DNA of 64,000 nucleotides from JAAYDY01 sp964500225 (lineage in GTDB: Bacteria > Planctomycetota > Phycisphaerae > FEN-1346 > JAACEH01). The notes under the pieces are model-generated. The model ran no database searches. It saw only the letters and a program-made list of their open reading frames with translations, and had not been told where the DNA came from. Made by a program: the position numbers and the translations under genes. This document shows positions 16,106-24,297 of the stretch, piece by piece (within the stretch, counting starts at the first letter, position 1; every line of letters starts with the position of its first letter). Location of the stretch: positions 62,001 to 126,000 of the forward strand of contig CAZCOA010000001.1 in assembly GCA_964500225.1 (NCBI GenBank). The letters are read 5' to 3'.

Positions 16106-17557
16106 TTACGTCGGTCGGCCCAAGTCGCCGCGGCGCATCGCAAAGGCGCGGCGGATGAGCTCCACGCGCGGACTCTCGTCGGGCACGTGGGCGAAGTGTA
16201 TCTGGTCGCGGCTCTCCAGGCCGCGGGCCAGGCCCACCCACGCCCGGTTCATCCCGTGCACGAACGTCGCCGTGCTCAGCGACCGCGTCCGCCACAACGT
16301 CCGCAGCGTCCGTCGCCAGACCCAGTTCTCCCGCGCCGCCGCGCGGCGAAGCTCGTAGATCGTCTCGTCCAGTCGCTGCGCCGTCATCCGCGTCGGCCGG
16401 TACACGGTCTCGATGAACGTGTACCGCTCCCAATCCTTCGGGTAATTCGTCGCGATGATGCGTCCCTGCTCCAGGAAACGGTCGTAGAGCTTCGTGCCCG
16501 GCAACGGCGTGAGGTTGGTGATCTGGATGATGTCGATGCCCAACTCGACCGCCTTCAGGGCCGTATCGGCCACGGTGCTCTCGTCGTCCTCGTCGGCCCC
16601 GATCACGAAGCAGCCCAGCACGGCGATCCCCGCCTTGTGGAAGCCCGCCACCAGATCGCGGTACCGGTCCACGAGCTTCAGGTTCAGCCCCTTGTGCATG
16701 TTCTTCAGAGTCTCAGGGTTGAACGATTCGAGGCCCACAAGCATGCACCGGCACCCCGCCTCGTAGGCCAGGCGGAGCCCCTCGGCGTCGGCGCCCATGT
16801 TGATGCTCGTCTGGCTGAACCAGAGGCGCCGCTTGCCGCGTTTCTTCACTTCGCGCAGGAACTCCTTGGCCCACTCGGCGTGCTTGGGGCCCACGCCGTA
16901 GAAGTTGTCGTCCACGACGAACAGAAACCGGCTCGTCGTGCGGTTCCATTCGTCGATCACCGCGTCGATGGGCCGGCGGCGGATCGTGTTGCCGTTGAAG
17001 CGCGTGACGCTGCAATAGTCGCACCCGACGGGGCATCCGCGCGAGGTCTGGATGCAACTGCACGTGTAGCGGCCGTTGACGGGCTGAAGCTGCTGAGCGG
17101 CGGCGCCCATCGCGCCGGTCAGGTCGGCCAGACGCCCCTCGTACCGCTTCTGCAATCGTCCCGCCGCGGCGTCGGCGACGATCTGCGGCCAGATTTCGTC
17201 GCACTCGCCCACGGCCACCGAATCGAAATGCGCCGCCGCCTCGTCCGGCACGGCCGACGCGTGAGGCCCGCCCATGATGCACGGCAATCCCCGCTTGCGG
17301 CACAGGGCCGCCAACTCATACGCCCGCGTCGCGCCGCTGGTGTAGCCGGTCATGCCCACCAAGTCGTACCGGTCCCGCGTCAGCAACCGCTCCGTCGCGT
17401 CCAGCCCGAAAATCTCGTCGATGATCTCCACCGTGTGAGGCTGCGGGACCAGCCGCGCCAGCACCTGGAGTCCCAACTGCGGAATCCGCGTACCGATCGT
17501 GTGGTACCCCTCGCAGTCGCGGGCCACGGGGTTCACCAGGACAATTCGCATGGACAC
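16106..17557 (-). CDS. B12-binding-domain radical SAM protein
   Basis: A 483-residue enzyme. Residues 1-150 form a cobalamin-binding-like Rossmann domain (GTRIPQLGLQVLA, YDLVGMTGYTSG, GGPHASAVPDEA). A radical SAM core follows with the cluster motif CPVGCDYC near residue 175, then FVVDDNF and LVGLESFNPETL. The C-terminus contains the ITNLTPLPGTKLYD region seen in BchE/HpnP/HpnJ-like enzymes. Substrates of the family include hopanoids, tetrapyrroles and lipids; this one cannot be named. The GTG at 17557 lies 6 bases after GAAAGG; an ATG two codons later is the alternative start. A TATAAT lies about 75 bases upstream. The B12 dependence links it loosely to the riboswitch locus at 7.4 kb. Confidence 0.85.
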   Translation of the reverse strand: MSMRIVLVNPVARDCEGYHTIGTRIPQLGLQVLARLVPQPHTVEIIDEIFGLDATERLLTRDRYDLVGMTGYTSGATRAYELAALCRKRGLPCIMGGPHASAVPDEAAAHFDSVAVGECDEIWPQIVADAAAGRLQKRYEGRLADLTGAMGAAAQQLQPVNGRYTCSCIQTSRGCPVGCDYCSVTRFNGNTIRRRPIDAVIDEWNRTTSRFLFVVDDNFYGVGPKHAEWAKEFLREVKKRGKRRLWFSQTSINMGADAEGLRLAYEAGCRCMLVGLESFNPETLKNMHKGLNLKLVDRYRDLVAGFHKAGIAVLGCFVIGADEDDESTVADTALKAVELGIDIIQITNLTPLPGTKLYDRFLEQGRIIATNYPKDWERYTFIETVYRPTRMTAQRLDETIYELRRAAARENWVWRRTLRTLWRTRSLSTATFVHGMNRAWVGLARGLESRDQIHFAHVPDESPRVELIRRAFAMRRGDLGRPT

Positions 17558-17630
17558 TGCACGCCTTTCCGACTACGGCCGCCCGCGCCCGGCGACCGAA
17601 CGTCGCCCGCCGCACGACAAGCAAAAGCTC

Positions 17631-17636
17631 ATTATA
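17631..17636 (-). promoter_or_regulatory. -10 box for the radical SAM gene
   Basis: A perfect TATAAT on the minus strand (17636 to 17631). No good -35 hexamer is seen at 16-18 bases. It would give a leader of about 67 bases. Confidence 0.45.
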
Positions 17637-18242
17637 GCCGCCTTCCGTTCCACGCCTTCATGAAAACCCACGAACCGGGGCACACCGTCCTGCCGTGGAG
17701 GAAGGCTGCCGCGCGACACTACCCCCATGGAGCAAGGGCCGGCGACCCCTCGGTACGCCGGCCCGACTCCACATCACGGGAAGCAGGACAACAGGAGGAC
17801 AGTACTGCAAACGTGGCGGCCGTGTGCGGCGAAGGGCGACACCACTGACTCGCCCCCTTCCGCACGAGACGGCATCGGCAAGACCCATTACGGCGGCGGC
17901 ATGTGTTGCACTCTCCAAAAGAACACCATCGCTCATGCCGGAAGGCCGGCACGCGGCTGGCGGCCAAGGCTCGCGCGGCACTCGCCGAAGGGCCGCTCCC
18001 GGCCTCAGACGCCCGATGACCGGGCCATTCGGGCCGAGAGCCGCCCTCTTTCGACAAAACGGCCTCGGGGCGAGCCATCCGAGCCGTATTGATGGTCGCC
18101 CGACCGATCTCGCCGCTTCCCACCGGCACCGCGACGCCACCCACGACTCGACCGGGCACAGGTAACCATACGCACACAGCAAGGTCGGGCAAATCGGCCG
18201 CCGAAAAATGTTCCTCACGGCCTCTCCATGGCGAATCGTGCA
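17637..18242. other. Long non-coding stretch upstream of the structured RNA
   Basis: About 600 bases with no supportable gene. Frames are open on both strands only because GC is high; their translations are Arg/Pro/Gly-rich and lack ribosome sites, domains or signal peptides. No repeat or mobile element was recognised. Confidence 0.5.
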
Positions 18243-18363
18243 CATCGCAAGCCATGGCCGCACAATCAGTTGCGGTGGCTCGCGGTGGAAGCGAAAGATG
18301 CCGACGGAAGACCGGCCGACCTTGCCGCCGCCCGGGTAGTTGCTGCAAAACCGGCGGCTTTTT
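18243..18363 (+). ncRNA. Candidate structured RNA with terminator, unknown family
   Basis: A nested helix: CATCGC (18243-18248) pairs with GCGGTG (18282-18287), GCC (18251-18253) with GGC (18277-18279), and CCGCA (18258-18262) with TGCGG (18271-18275). Next comes a purine-rich segment (GGAAGCGAAAGATGCC) and a terminator at 18324-18363. The layout resembles a riboswitch or small RNA, but I could not match it to a known class. A promoter for pfk lies after it, so it may be an independent small RNA. Confidence 0.4.
18324..18363 (+). terminator. Intrinsic terminator upstream of the pfk promoter
   Basis: GCCGCCG (18324-18330) pairs perfectly with CGGCGGC (18352-18358), followed by TTTTT (18359-18363). 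The loop is 21 bases. It insulates the pfk promoter from whatever is transcribed upstream. Confidence 0.68.
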
Positions 18364-18386
18364 GCCCTCAGGAGGTCCGGACTGGG

Positions 18387-18415
18387 TTGTGGTGGCGTGC
18401 GCAATGGCCTACAAT
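18387..18415 (+). promoter_or_regulatory. Putative promoter of the phosphofructokinase gene
   Basis: TTGTGG (18387-18392), 17 bases, TACAAT (18410-18415). It leads to a roughly 95-base leader ending with AAGGAG and the GTG start at 18517. Confidence 0.55.
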
Positions 18416-18516
18416 GGCTCGATCGCGTGCTGGGCTGCAAGTCACTGCACAGGGGCCGCTCGCAACGGAGTCCGTGGCGACGGCAAGGGTTCGTTCTCAG
18501 TATTAAGGAGCACGAT

Positions 18517-19629
18517 GTGGCAGGCAAGAAGGCGGTCAGGTGCGTGGGCGTGTTGACGGGCGGCGGGGATTGTCCGGGGCTGAATGCCGTGATTCGCAGC
18601 GTCACCAAGACGCTCGTGTATGAGCACGGCATGACGGTGTACGGCATCTACGACGGGTACGCCGGCCTCGTGGAGCACCGGTACGAGCGGCTGGACGGGC
18701 CGGACGTGTCGAACATCCTGACCCGCGGGGGTACGATTCTCGGGTCGTCGAATAAGGCCAATCCGTTCGCGTACTTTCCGCCGCAGAAGATTGGCGGCCG
18801 GCACGAGCCGCCCTACGATGCCTCGGACCGGGCCAAGGCGTTGTACCGCAAGCTGAAGCTGGATGCCCTGGTCTGCATCGGCGGCGATGGGACCATGGCG
18901 ATTGCCGACGGTCTGATCCGCCGTTGCGGCATGAATATCGTGGGTGTGCCGAAAACCATCGATAACGATCTGCCGCAGACCGATTACACGTTCGGGTTCA
19001 TGACGGCCGTGCAGACGGCCACCGAAGCCATCGACCGGTTGCACTCGACGGCCGGGAGCCATCACCGGGTAATGGTGGCCGAGGTGATGGGCCGTTACGC
19101 GGGGTGGCTGGCCTTGTACGCCGGCGCGGCCTCGGGGTCGGACGTCATCCTGATTCCGGAGATACCGTACGACATGGCGGCGGTGGCGGCCTTTGTGAAG
19201 GACCGCTACCGTCGCGGCAAGCGGTTCTCGATTGTCTGCGTGGCCGAGGGGGCGAAACCTCGCGGCGGCACGATGACGGTCGAACGGGTGGTGGCCGATT
19301 CGCCGGACCCGATCCGCCTGGGCGGCATCGGCCACAAGGTAGCCCGCGAGATCGAGGACCTGACGGGCCTGGAGAGCCGCGCGACGGTCCTGGGCTACGT
19401 CCAGCGCGGCGGCACGCCGTGCGCCTTCGACCGGACGCTGGCCACAGCCTTTGGGCACCATGCTGCGGAATTGGTCTGCGGGCGGCGATTCGGCCGGCTC
19501 GTCGTCATGCGCCGCGGCCGGATCACAAGCGTGCCGATCCAAAGCATCGCGGGCCGGATCAAGAAGGTGCCGCGCAACTACCCCCTGCTGAAGGCCGCCC
19601 AGGCCATAAACACCTGCTTCGGCCGCTGA
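18517..19629 (+). CDS. 6-phosphofructokinase (probably ATP-dependent)
   Basis: A 370-residue phosphofructokinase A-family enzyme that phosphorylates fructose 6-phosphate in glycolysis. Motifs are GGGDCPGLNAVIR (residues 15-27), GGDGT (122-126), PKTIDND (145-151, including the catalytic Asp) and MGRYAGWLALYAG. Glycine in GGDGT predicts ATP rather than pyrophosphate as donor, while the lysine of PKTIDND is usual in PPi enzymes; the same combination occurs in actinobacterial ATP-PFKs. The GTG at 18517 is chosen because AAGGAG lies 6 bases before it and the protein then begins just before the first strand. An ATG two bases upstream is out of frame. Confidence 0.9.
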   Translation: MAGKKAVRCVGVLTGGGDCPGLNAVIRSVTKTLVYEHGMTVYGIYDGYAGLVEHRYERLDGPDVSNILTRGGTILGSSNKANPFAYFPPQKIGGRHEPPYDASDRAKALYRKLKLDALVCIGGDGTMAIADGLIRRCGMNIVGVPKTIDNDLPQTDYTFGFMTAVQTATEAIDRLHSTAGSHHRVMVAEVMGRYAGWLALYAGAASGSDVILIPEIPYDMAAVAAFVKDRYRRGKRFSIVCVAEGAKPRGGTMTVERVVADSPDPIRLGGIGHKVAREIEDLTGLESRATVLGYVQRGGTPCAFDRTLATAFGHHAAELVCGRRFGRLVVMRRGRITSVPIQSIAGRIKKVPRNYPLLKAAQAINTCFGR

Positions 19630-19660
19630 ACGCGGAACAACCGACGGGCAAGAAAGCAAC

Positions 19661-19693
19661 GGGGACCGGCCGGAGCAGACTCCGACGGTCCCC
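19661..19693 (-). terminator. Hairpin between convergent pfk and lipoprotein genes
   Basis: GGGGACCG (19661-19668) pairs with CGGTCCCC (19686-19693), with an inner GGAG/CTCC stem. On the minus strand it is followed by a T-rich tract (GTTGCTTTCTT), so it most likely ends the small lipoprotein transcript and perhaps also pfk. Confidence 0.6.
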
Positions 19694-19749
19694 GCTCATG
19701 TGACTGACAGGCAGACGAGCAGAAGTCTGTCGCTGCCGGGGTGGCAGTA

Positions 19750-19965
19750 TTATTCCGCAGCCTTCTCTTCGACGGTCTTCGCGGTGTCCTCGGCAGCATC
19801 TTTGGCGGCTTCAGTGGCGCCTTCGGCAGCCTTCGTCGTGTCCTTAATGGCCGAATCGAGAGCCTTGCCCGCCTTTTCCGCGGGGCCTTTCTTCTCGCAG
19901 CCGCCCAGCGTCGCACCGACGACCATCATCAGACCCACCAAAACCATGCTGATCCATTTGCTCAT
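19750..19965 (-). CDS. Small lipoprotein (71 aa)
   Basis: A 71-residue protein with a lipoprotein signal peptide (MVLVGLMMVVGATLGG-C) and a mature part of about 48 residues. The mature part is a highly charged, alanine-rich amphipathic helix (AEKAGKALDSAIKDTTKAAEGATEAAKDAAEDTAK), reminiscent of entericidin- or apolipoprotein-like repeats of 11 residues. It is probably membrane-attached in the envelope; no enzyme domain fits. AAGGAGAG precedes the ATG at 19965. It is monocistronic, with a hairpin downstream. Confidence 0.8.
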   Translation of the reverse strand: MSKWISMVLVGLMMVVGATLGGCEKKGPAEKAGKALDSAIKDTTKAAEGATEAAKDAAEDTAKTVEEKAAE

Positions 19966-20255
19966 GACACTCTCCTTTCAGACGTGCATTTTGGCCAGCG
20001 GGCCGGCCGTCCAGAGAAGAACGCCCCCGCCTGGCCGATTTTAGAACGTATTCAGCCATTCCTGTTGATCATAATGGACCAAAAACCCCGCCACCTGTCA
20101 ACCAACTTCTCCATCACTTCCACCCCTCAGACCGTACATCATCTTTGCGGCAGCGGGGGGAAGCAATACCTTGGCACCTGAAGGTCCCTCGACAGTGCTC
20201 AGGACCTGCGTCAAGCGGCCGCTCTATGCGGTGCGCCGCGACCCGTGCCGTGTCG

Positions 20256-21488
20256 CTATGCGCCGACCAACCGCCGCCCGCCGATCCACACGCCTGCGGG
20301 AACCGGATCGCACGTCAGCAGCGCTGCCCACGGGTCGCGGGTCTCGCCGCTGCCTAGTGGCAAGGCCGCTAGATCGGCCATTTCGCCTTCGACGAGTCGC
20401 CCGACGGTGCCGCCCAGGCCGAGCGCATCGGCACCGGCGGCGGTGGCCATGGCCAGCAGGTCTTCTGGCGGCGTCCCGTCGCGGGAGGCCACGAACCGCA
20501 TCTCGTCCAGGACGCTCAGCGACGGGGCCGACGCCAGGCTATCGGTGCCCAGGGCCACGGGCACCCCGGCGGCGATCAGGCGACGGTACGGGTGATCCGT
20601 GTGGCCGAAGTAGCAGTGGCTTCGCGGGCAATACACGACGGTGCTGCCGCTGCGTCGCAGAAGGTCGATCTCGGCGTCGTCGAGATAGTTGCCGTGGGCG
20701 ACGATCCATGGGCGCCCGAAGGCCCCGGCGTCGGCCAGGGCCCGGATAGGGCTGACGCGCGGCGGGGCAAAGCCGCCGAGCCAGAGCATCAATCGGAGTT
20801 GCCACCAGCGAGCCATCGGGCCCCGGCCCGTTCGGTACAGGTCGATCTCGTCGCGTGTTTCGTGCAGGTGCGTCGTCAGGGGCCACCCGCAGCGATCGGC
20901 CTCGGCCATGGCGGCCAGGTAAGCGCCGACGCCGCACGAATACGGCGCGTGCGGACTCAGGCCCACGGACAACCCGAGACCGGCCAGCGCCCGCGCTCTG
21001 GCCACCACCATGGCCAACCGCGGCTCCGTTTGTTTGCGACTATGGCCGAACACTTCCACGAAAACGGTCGATCGTAGAGGCGACTCCACCAGAGCCTCGG
21101 CCCCTGTCCCGCCGAAACTGACGTCGGCTACCGTGGTGACACCGGACACCAGAGACTGGGCCGCCCCGTCGCGCACGGCCGCCGCCGGCGCATCGTGACG
21201 GCGCGTGCGGCCGTGGCGGACAATCGCCTTCAACCACGCAGAGAATGAGCGCGGCGACGGAATACGGCCGGCCAGGTCGCTCAGGGCCAGGTGCGTGTGA
21301 GCGTTGACCAGGCCGGGAATGAGCAGGCAATCGCCGGCGTCGATGACCGGTTCGCCGGGCGACCCGTCGGACTGGACATCACGCCAAGGGGCCACGCGAA
21401 CGATGCGTCCCGCGCCGTCAACGGCCACGGCGGCATCGTCCAACGGCGGACGCCCGGGCCGCAGGAGCCATCGACCACGGACGATCAC
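20256..21488 (-). CDS. Amidohydrolase, candidate aminodeoxyfutalosine/nucleoside deaminase
   Basis: A 410-residue metal-dependent hydrolase of the COG0402 (TrzN/SAH-deaminase-like) group. Metal ligands are visible: HTH at residues 64-66, THLHET, IVAHGNYL and LGTDSLAS. Such enzymes deaminate adenine-type nucleosides, including aminodeoxyfutalosine in some menaquinone pathways. The start is GTG at 21488, overlapping the stop of the upstream phosphorylase gene as GTGA, a classic coupled junction; no ATG lies at the right place. It closes the run mqnA-mqnC-HD-phosphorylase-deaminase. The menaquinone role is inferred from context; the alternative is deamination of 5'-deoxyadenosine or methylthioadenosine produced by radical SAM enzymes. 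Confidence 0.8.
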   Translation of the reverse strand: MIVRGRWLLRPGRPPLDDAAVAVDGAGRIVRVAPWRDVQSDGSPGEPVIDAGDCLLIPGLVNAHTHLALSDLAGRIPSPRSFSAWLKAIVRHGRTRRHDAPAAAVRDGAAQSLVSGVTTVADVSFGGTGAEALVESPLRSTVFVEVFGHSRKQTEPRLAMVVARARALAGLGLSVGLSPHAPYSCGVGAYLAAMAEADRCGWPLTTHLHETRDEIDLYRTGRGPMARWWQLRLMLWLGGFAPPRVSPIRALADAGAFGRPWIVAHGNYLDDAEIDLLRRSGSTVVYCPRSHCYFGHTDHPYRRLIAAGVPVALGTDSLASAPSLSVLDEMRFVASRDGTPPEDLLAMATAAGADALGLGGTVGRLVEGEMADLAALPLGSGETRDPWAALLTCDPVPAGVWIGGRRLVGA

Positions 21489-22369
21489 GCACCACCACCC
21501 GGCTCGATCCACCGCCGCCAATCGTCGCCGATGTCGCCGCGGCGGCGGTACCGGGCCATCGCCTGGCTGCACGGGCAGGTGCGTTTCGGCGCCATGTTGA
21601 GTGTCTCGACGGCATTGCGGATCAGTTGCGGCAAGTGCTCGACCGTGGCGGCGATGGCGCTGTCCTCGCCGGCGGTGGTCATGCCCTCGAACCGCAGGCC
21701 CGCCTGGTACGGCCGCTTGACGACGCCCTCGGCGTAATTGGTCACGTAGCACACGGCGGCGTAGCACATCTCCAGCTCGCGGGCCAGGAACACTTCCGGC
21801 GCCAACGACATTCCCACAAGGTCTGCCCCGAAGAGGGCGAGTTTGCGTATCTCGGCGGGCGTCTCCAGCCGCGGCCCTTCGGTGCAGGCGTACACCCCTT
21901 TGGTGTGAACCAGCAGGCCCGTCTTTTCGGCGGCGGCCAGCAGCGCGTCGCGGCACGTGTCGCAGAAGACCGGCGACTGGCGGATGAACCCCAGGCCGCC
22001 GTGCTCGAAGAACGTGTCATGGCGGTGACGCGTCTCGTCGATCAGGTCGTCGATAATGGCGATGCTGCCGGGGGTCATCTTGCGGTTGATCGCGCCGGGG
22101 CCGCTCCAAGTGAGGATACGCTCCACGCCGAGTGATTTCAGCGCCCAGATATTGGCCCGGTGGTTGACGAACCGCGGCGCCTGGTGGTAGCCGCGCTCGC
22201 CGTGGCGGCTCATGAAATACATGGCCGTCGTCGTACCCTCTCCCAGCTCGTACACCGGCGCGCTGGGGCCGAACGGCGTTTCCTGGGGCCCGAGACATTT
22301 GCCGCTCAGTTTGCCGTCGGCCATCAGTTTGTAGGCCATGCTGCCGCCGATACAGGCTACCGTGGGCAT
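21485..22369 (-). CDS. MTAP-family purine nucleoside phosphorylase
   Basis: A 294-residue enzyme of the S-methyl-5'-thioadenosine/purine nucleoside phosphorylase family. It shows MYFMSRHGERGYHQAPRFVN, GVERILTWSGPGAI, VYACTEGPRLETPAEIR (substrate loop), LVGMSLAPEVFLARELEMCYA and VTNYAEG. It should cleave MTA or a related nucleoside with phosphate. The ATG at 22369 has AAGGGGA upstream. Coupled to a deaminase and close to mqnC, it may act on futalosine-type compounds or on 5'-deoxynucleosides released by radical SAM reactions. The Cys-rich end (CPCSQAMARY) is a usual feature of bacterial members. It follows the HD gene by 135 bases. Confidence 0.85.
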   Translation of the reverse strand: MPTVACIGGSMAYKLMADGKLSGKCLGPQETPFGPSAPVYELGEGTTTAMYFMSRHGERGYHQAPRFVNHRANIWALKSLGVERILTWSGPGAINRKMTPGSIAIIDDLIDETRHRHDTFFEHGGLGFIRQSPVFCDTCRDALLAAAEKTGLLVHTKGVYACTEGPRLETPAEIRKLALFGADLVGMSLAPEVFLARELEMCYAAVCYVTNYAEGVVKRPYQAGLRFEGMTTAGEDSAIAATVEHLPQLIRNAVETLNMAPKRTCPCSQAMARYRRRGDIGDDWRRWIEPGGGA

Positions 22370-22504
22370 GGACAAATCCCCTTCTTCTTGGCATCGTCCG
22401 ATACAGGAAGGTTCCGCCGGACGACGGCCGGCCGTCAACACAGCCCGTCCCAAACACAAGAACCGCCTCGGTGTGGCCGCAAACAGTCGGGGTGCCGAAC
22501 TGTC

Positions 22505-23191
22505 TTACGGCGTGGTGCCGTCGGGTTCCTTCCAATCTTCGGCGGCGTGCTCGCGGATCATGGCGGTCATGAACCGTTCCAGTCGGCGGACGCGAGCCTC
22601 GGCCCATCGGCGCGACGGGGCGAAACGGAACGCGTCGCCGACGCGGGCCGCATAGTACCCGTAGTCGAGCTTACGCTGCCAACTGACCAGCACTTCGTCG
22701 AGGCCGCGCCCCTCCACGGCGAACCGACGCAGCTCGCGCCAGACGCCCAACGTGCCGAGGTCGTCCAGGTTGCAGGCGTCCGACAGGATCATGGCCTCGG
22801 GCACGCGCGTGGCGCGGTTCTGATTCTGGCGGATAATAGTCTGCGTGTGCTCGATCTGGCGGGGCGTCAGCAGGTCGCGCAGGGCGTCTCCGGCCAGTTC
22901 GGCCGAGTAGCCGCGCACCTCGTCGGTGCTCATCGTCGCCGCGGCGTACACAGGCGACTCGCGGCGCTCGCGCTCCAGGCGAACACGCGCGGCATCGTGA
23001 AACAGCGTCGCGGCGTCCAGGCACACGCGGTCCAGCCGCAGCACCTTCACCTCGTCGAACGTCAGGATGACGTCCACGTAGCGCAGCAGACGCAGCGCCT
23101 GGTCGAACAGGTAGGTGTCCTCGCGGCCCAGAAGGCTCGGACCCACCAGCAGCGGTCGTGCGGCGGCAATCAGTTCGTCTCGGTCGGGCAC
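22505..23191 (-). CDS. HD-domain protein in the menaquinone cluster
   Basis: A 228-residue soluble protein. LDAATLFHDAARV contains the His-Asp pair of HD-superfamily metal phosphohydrolases, and SDACNLDDLG later resembles the distal metal Asp, while a candidate His ligand is less clear. The C-terminal half is helical. GTG at 23191 is the start: GGAGAG lies 6 bases before it, and it begins inside the last 22 bases of mqnC, indicating coupling. No HD enzyme is assigned to the futalosine pathway to my knowledge, so the role here is open: it could dephosphorylate an intermediate or a nucleotide by-product, or be regulatory. Confidence 0.75.
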   Translation of the reverse strand: MPDRDELIAAARPLLVGPSLLGREDTYLFDQALRLLRYVDVILTFDEVKVLRLDRVCLDAATLFHDAARVRLERERRESPVYAAATMSTDEVRGYSAELAGDALRDLLTPRQIEHTQTIIRQNQNRATRVPEAMILSDACNLDDLGTLGVWRELRRFAVEGRGLDEVLVSWQRKLDYGYYAARVGDAFRFAPSRRWAEARVRRLERFMTAMIREHAAEDWKEPDGTTP

Positions 23192-24297
23192 GGCATCTCT
23201 CCAGCGTGTGCGGCCGATTCGGCCGGCCAGGTTCGGGTGTAAAGGCAATCGCGCTGGTGCGGCTCGAAGCCCGCGTCGGCGATCAACTCGATCAGTTGCC
23301 GGCGCGACTGGCGGTGCGCAACGCCCGTGGCGCGGACCACGTTCTCTTCCATCATGGTGCTGCCCAGGTCGTCGGCGCCGAACCGCAACGCGATCTGGCC
23401 GATCTTCGGCCCCATGGTCACCCACGAGGCCTGCACATGCTCGAAATTATCCAGATAGAGGCGGCTGATGGCAAGGGTTCTCAGGTAGTCGTCGGCGCCG
23501 GACGGTCGCCACCGGCCGTCGCGCGACCACGGGGCAAGCTCGACGCCGGCGACCAGATCGGCCCCCAGGGCCGTGCCGCGGGCCTGAAACGGCCAGCCGA
23601 TGAACGCCGTGAAGCCGCCCGTGGCGTCCTGCAATTGCCGCAACCGTTCGAGGTGCTCGATGCGCTCCTCGAGCGACTCCACGTGGCCGAACATCATCGT
23701 AGCCGTGGTCCGCAGACCGAGCTCATGGGCCGTGCGCATCACGGCGATCCACTGGTCGGCCGTACACTTGTCCGGACTGATCAAGCGACGCACGCGGTCG
23801 GACAGGATCTCGGCGCCGCCGCCGGGAAGGCTGCCCAGGCCCGCGTCGCGCAGACGCGCGAGCACCGAACGCACGTCCAAGCCCGACTGGCGCGCGAAGT
23901 GAACGATCTCCGGCGGACTGAAGCCGTGCAGGTGTACGTCGAAGCGGTCGCGGATGCGGCGAAGCAGGCCGGCGGCGAAATCGAGCCCAAGCCCGGCGTG
24001 CAGGCCGCCTTGCATCAGGATGTGTGTGGCCCCGCAGTCCACCGCGTCGGCGATCTTCGCGAAAAGTTCCTCGTCCGAGAGCACGTAACCGCCGGTCGAA
24101 CCGCTGACGCGGTAGAACGCGCAGAATCGGCACCGCGACGTGCAGAGGTTCGTGAAGTTGATGTTGCGATCCACGGCGAAGGTGCGGACGCGGCCGCCGT
24201 GGAGGCGGCGGCACAAGGCATCGGCCCGGCCACCAAGTGTGAGCAGGTCCTCGTGCCGCCAGAGTTCCAGTGCTTCGCGGGCGTCGAGTCGGCTCAT
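23170..24297 (-). CDS. mqnC: Cyclic dehypoxanthinylfutalosine synthase
   Basis: A 375-residue radical SAM enzyme that cyclises dehypoxanthine futalosine in the futalosine route to menaquinone. DRNINFTNLCTSRCRFCAFYR is diagnostic of MqnC; cluster cysteines are Cys52, Cys56 and Cys59. ILMQGGLHAGLGLDF, SLPGGGAEIL and TATMMFGHVES also match. The related MqnE would carry a somewhat different cysteine region; MqnC is the better fit. The start at 24297 overlaps the mqnA stop by 4 bases (ATGA). mqnE and mqnD are not in the window and must be elsewhere. Confidence 0.92.
   Translation of the reverse strand: MSRLDAREALELWRHEDLLTLGGRADALCRRLHGGRVRTFAVDRNINFTNLCTSRCRFCAFYRVSGSTGGYVLSDEELFAKIADAVDCGATHILMQGGLHAGLGLDFAAGLLRRIRDRFDVHLHGFSPPEIVHFARQSGLDVRSVLARLRDAGLGSLPGGGAEILSDRVRRLISPDKCTADQWIAVMRTAHELGLRTTATMMFGHVESLEERIEHLERLRQLQDATGGFTAFIGWPFQARGTALGADLVAGVELAPWSRDGRWRPSGADDYLRTLAISRLYLDNFEHVQASWVTMGPKIGQIALRFGADDLGSTMMEENVVRATGVAHRQSRRQLIELIADAGFEPHQRDCLYTRTWPAESAAHAGEMPCPTETN

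Noticed and set aside
17695..18165. Plus-strand open frame in the same gap
   Set aside because: Arg/Pro/Gly-rich, no domain, not near a promoter or ribosome site.
18227..18363. c-di-GMP-I (GEMM) riboswitch
   Set aside because: The GCAAGCC and GCGAAAG pieces recall it, but the required core GGCAAACC/GACGCAAAGCC order and the GGUAG receptor are absent.
17658..18647. Minus-strand 329-codon open frame in the gap before pfk
   Set aside because: Antisense to the structured RNA and the start of pfk, low-complexity composition, no start site with a ribosome-binding sequence.
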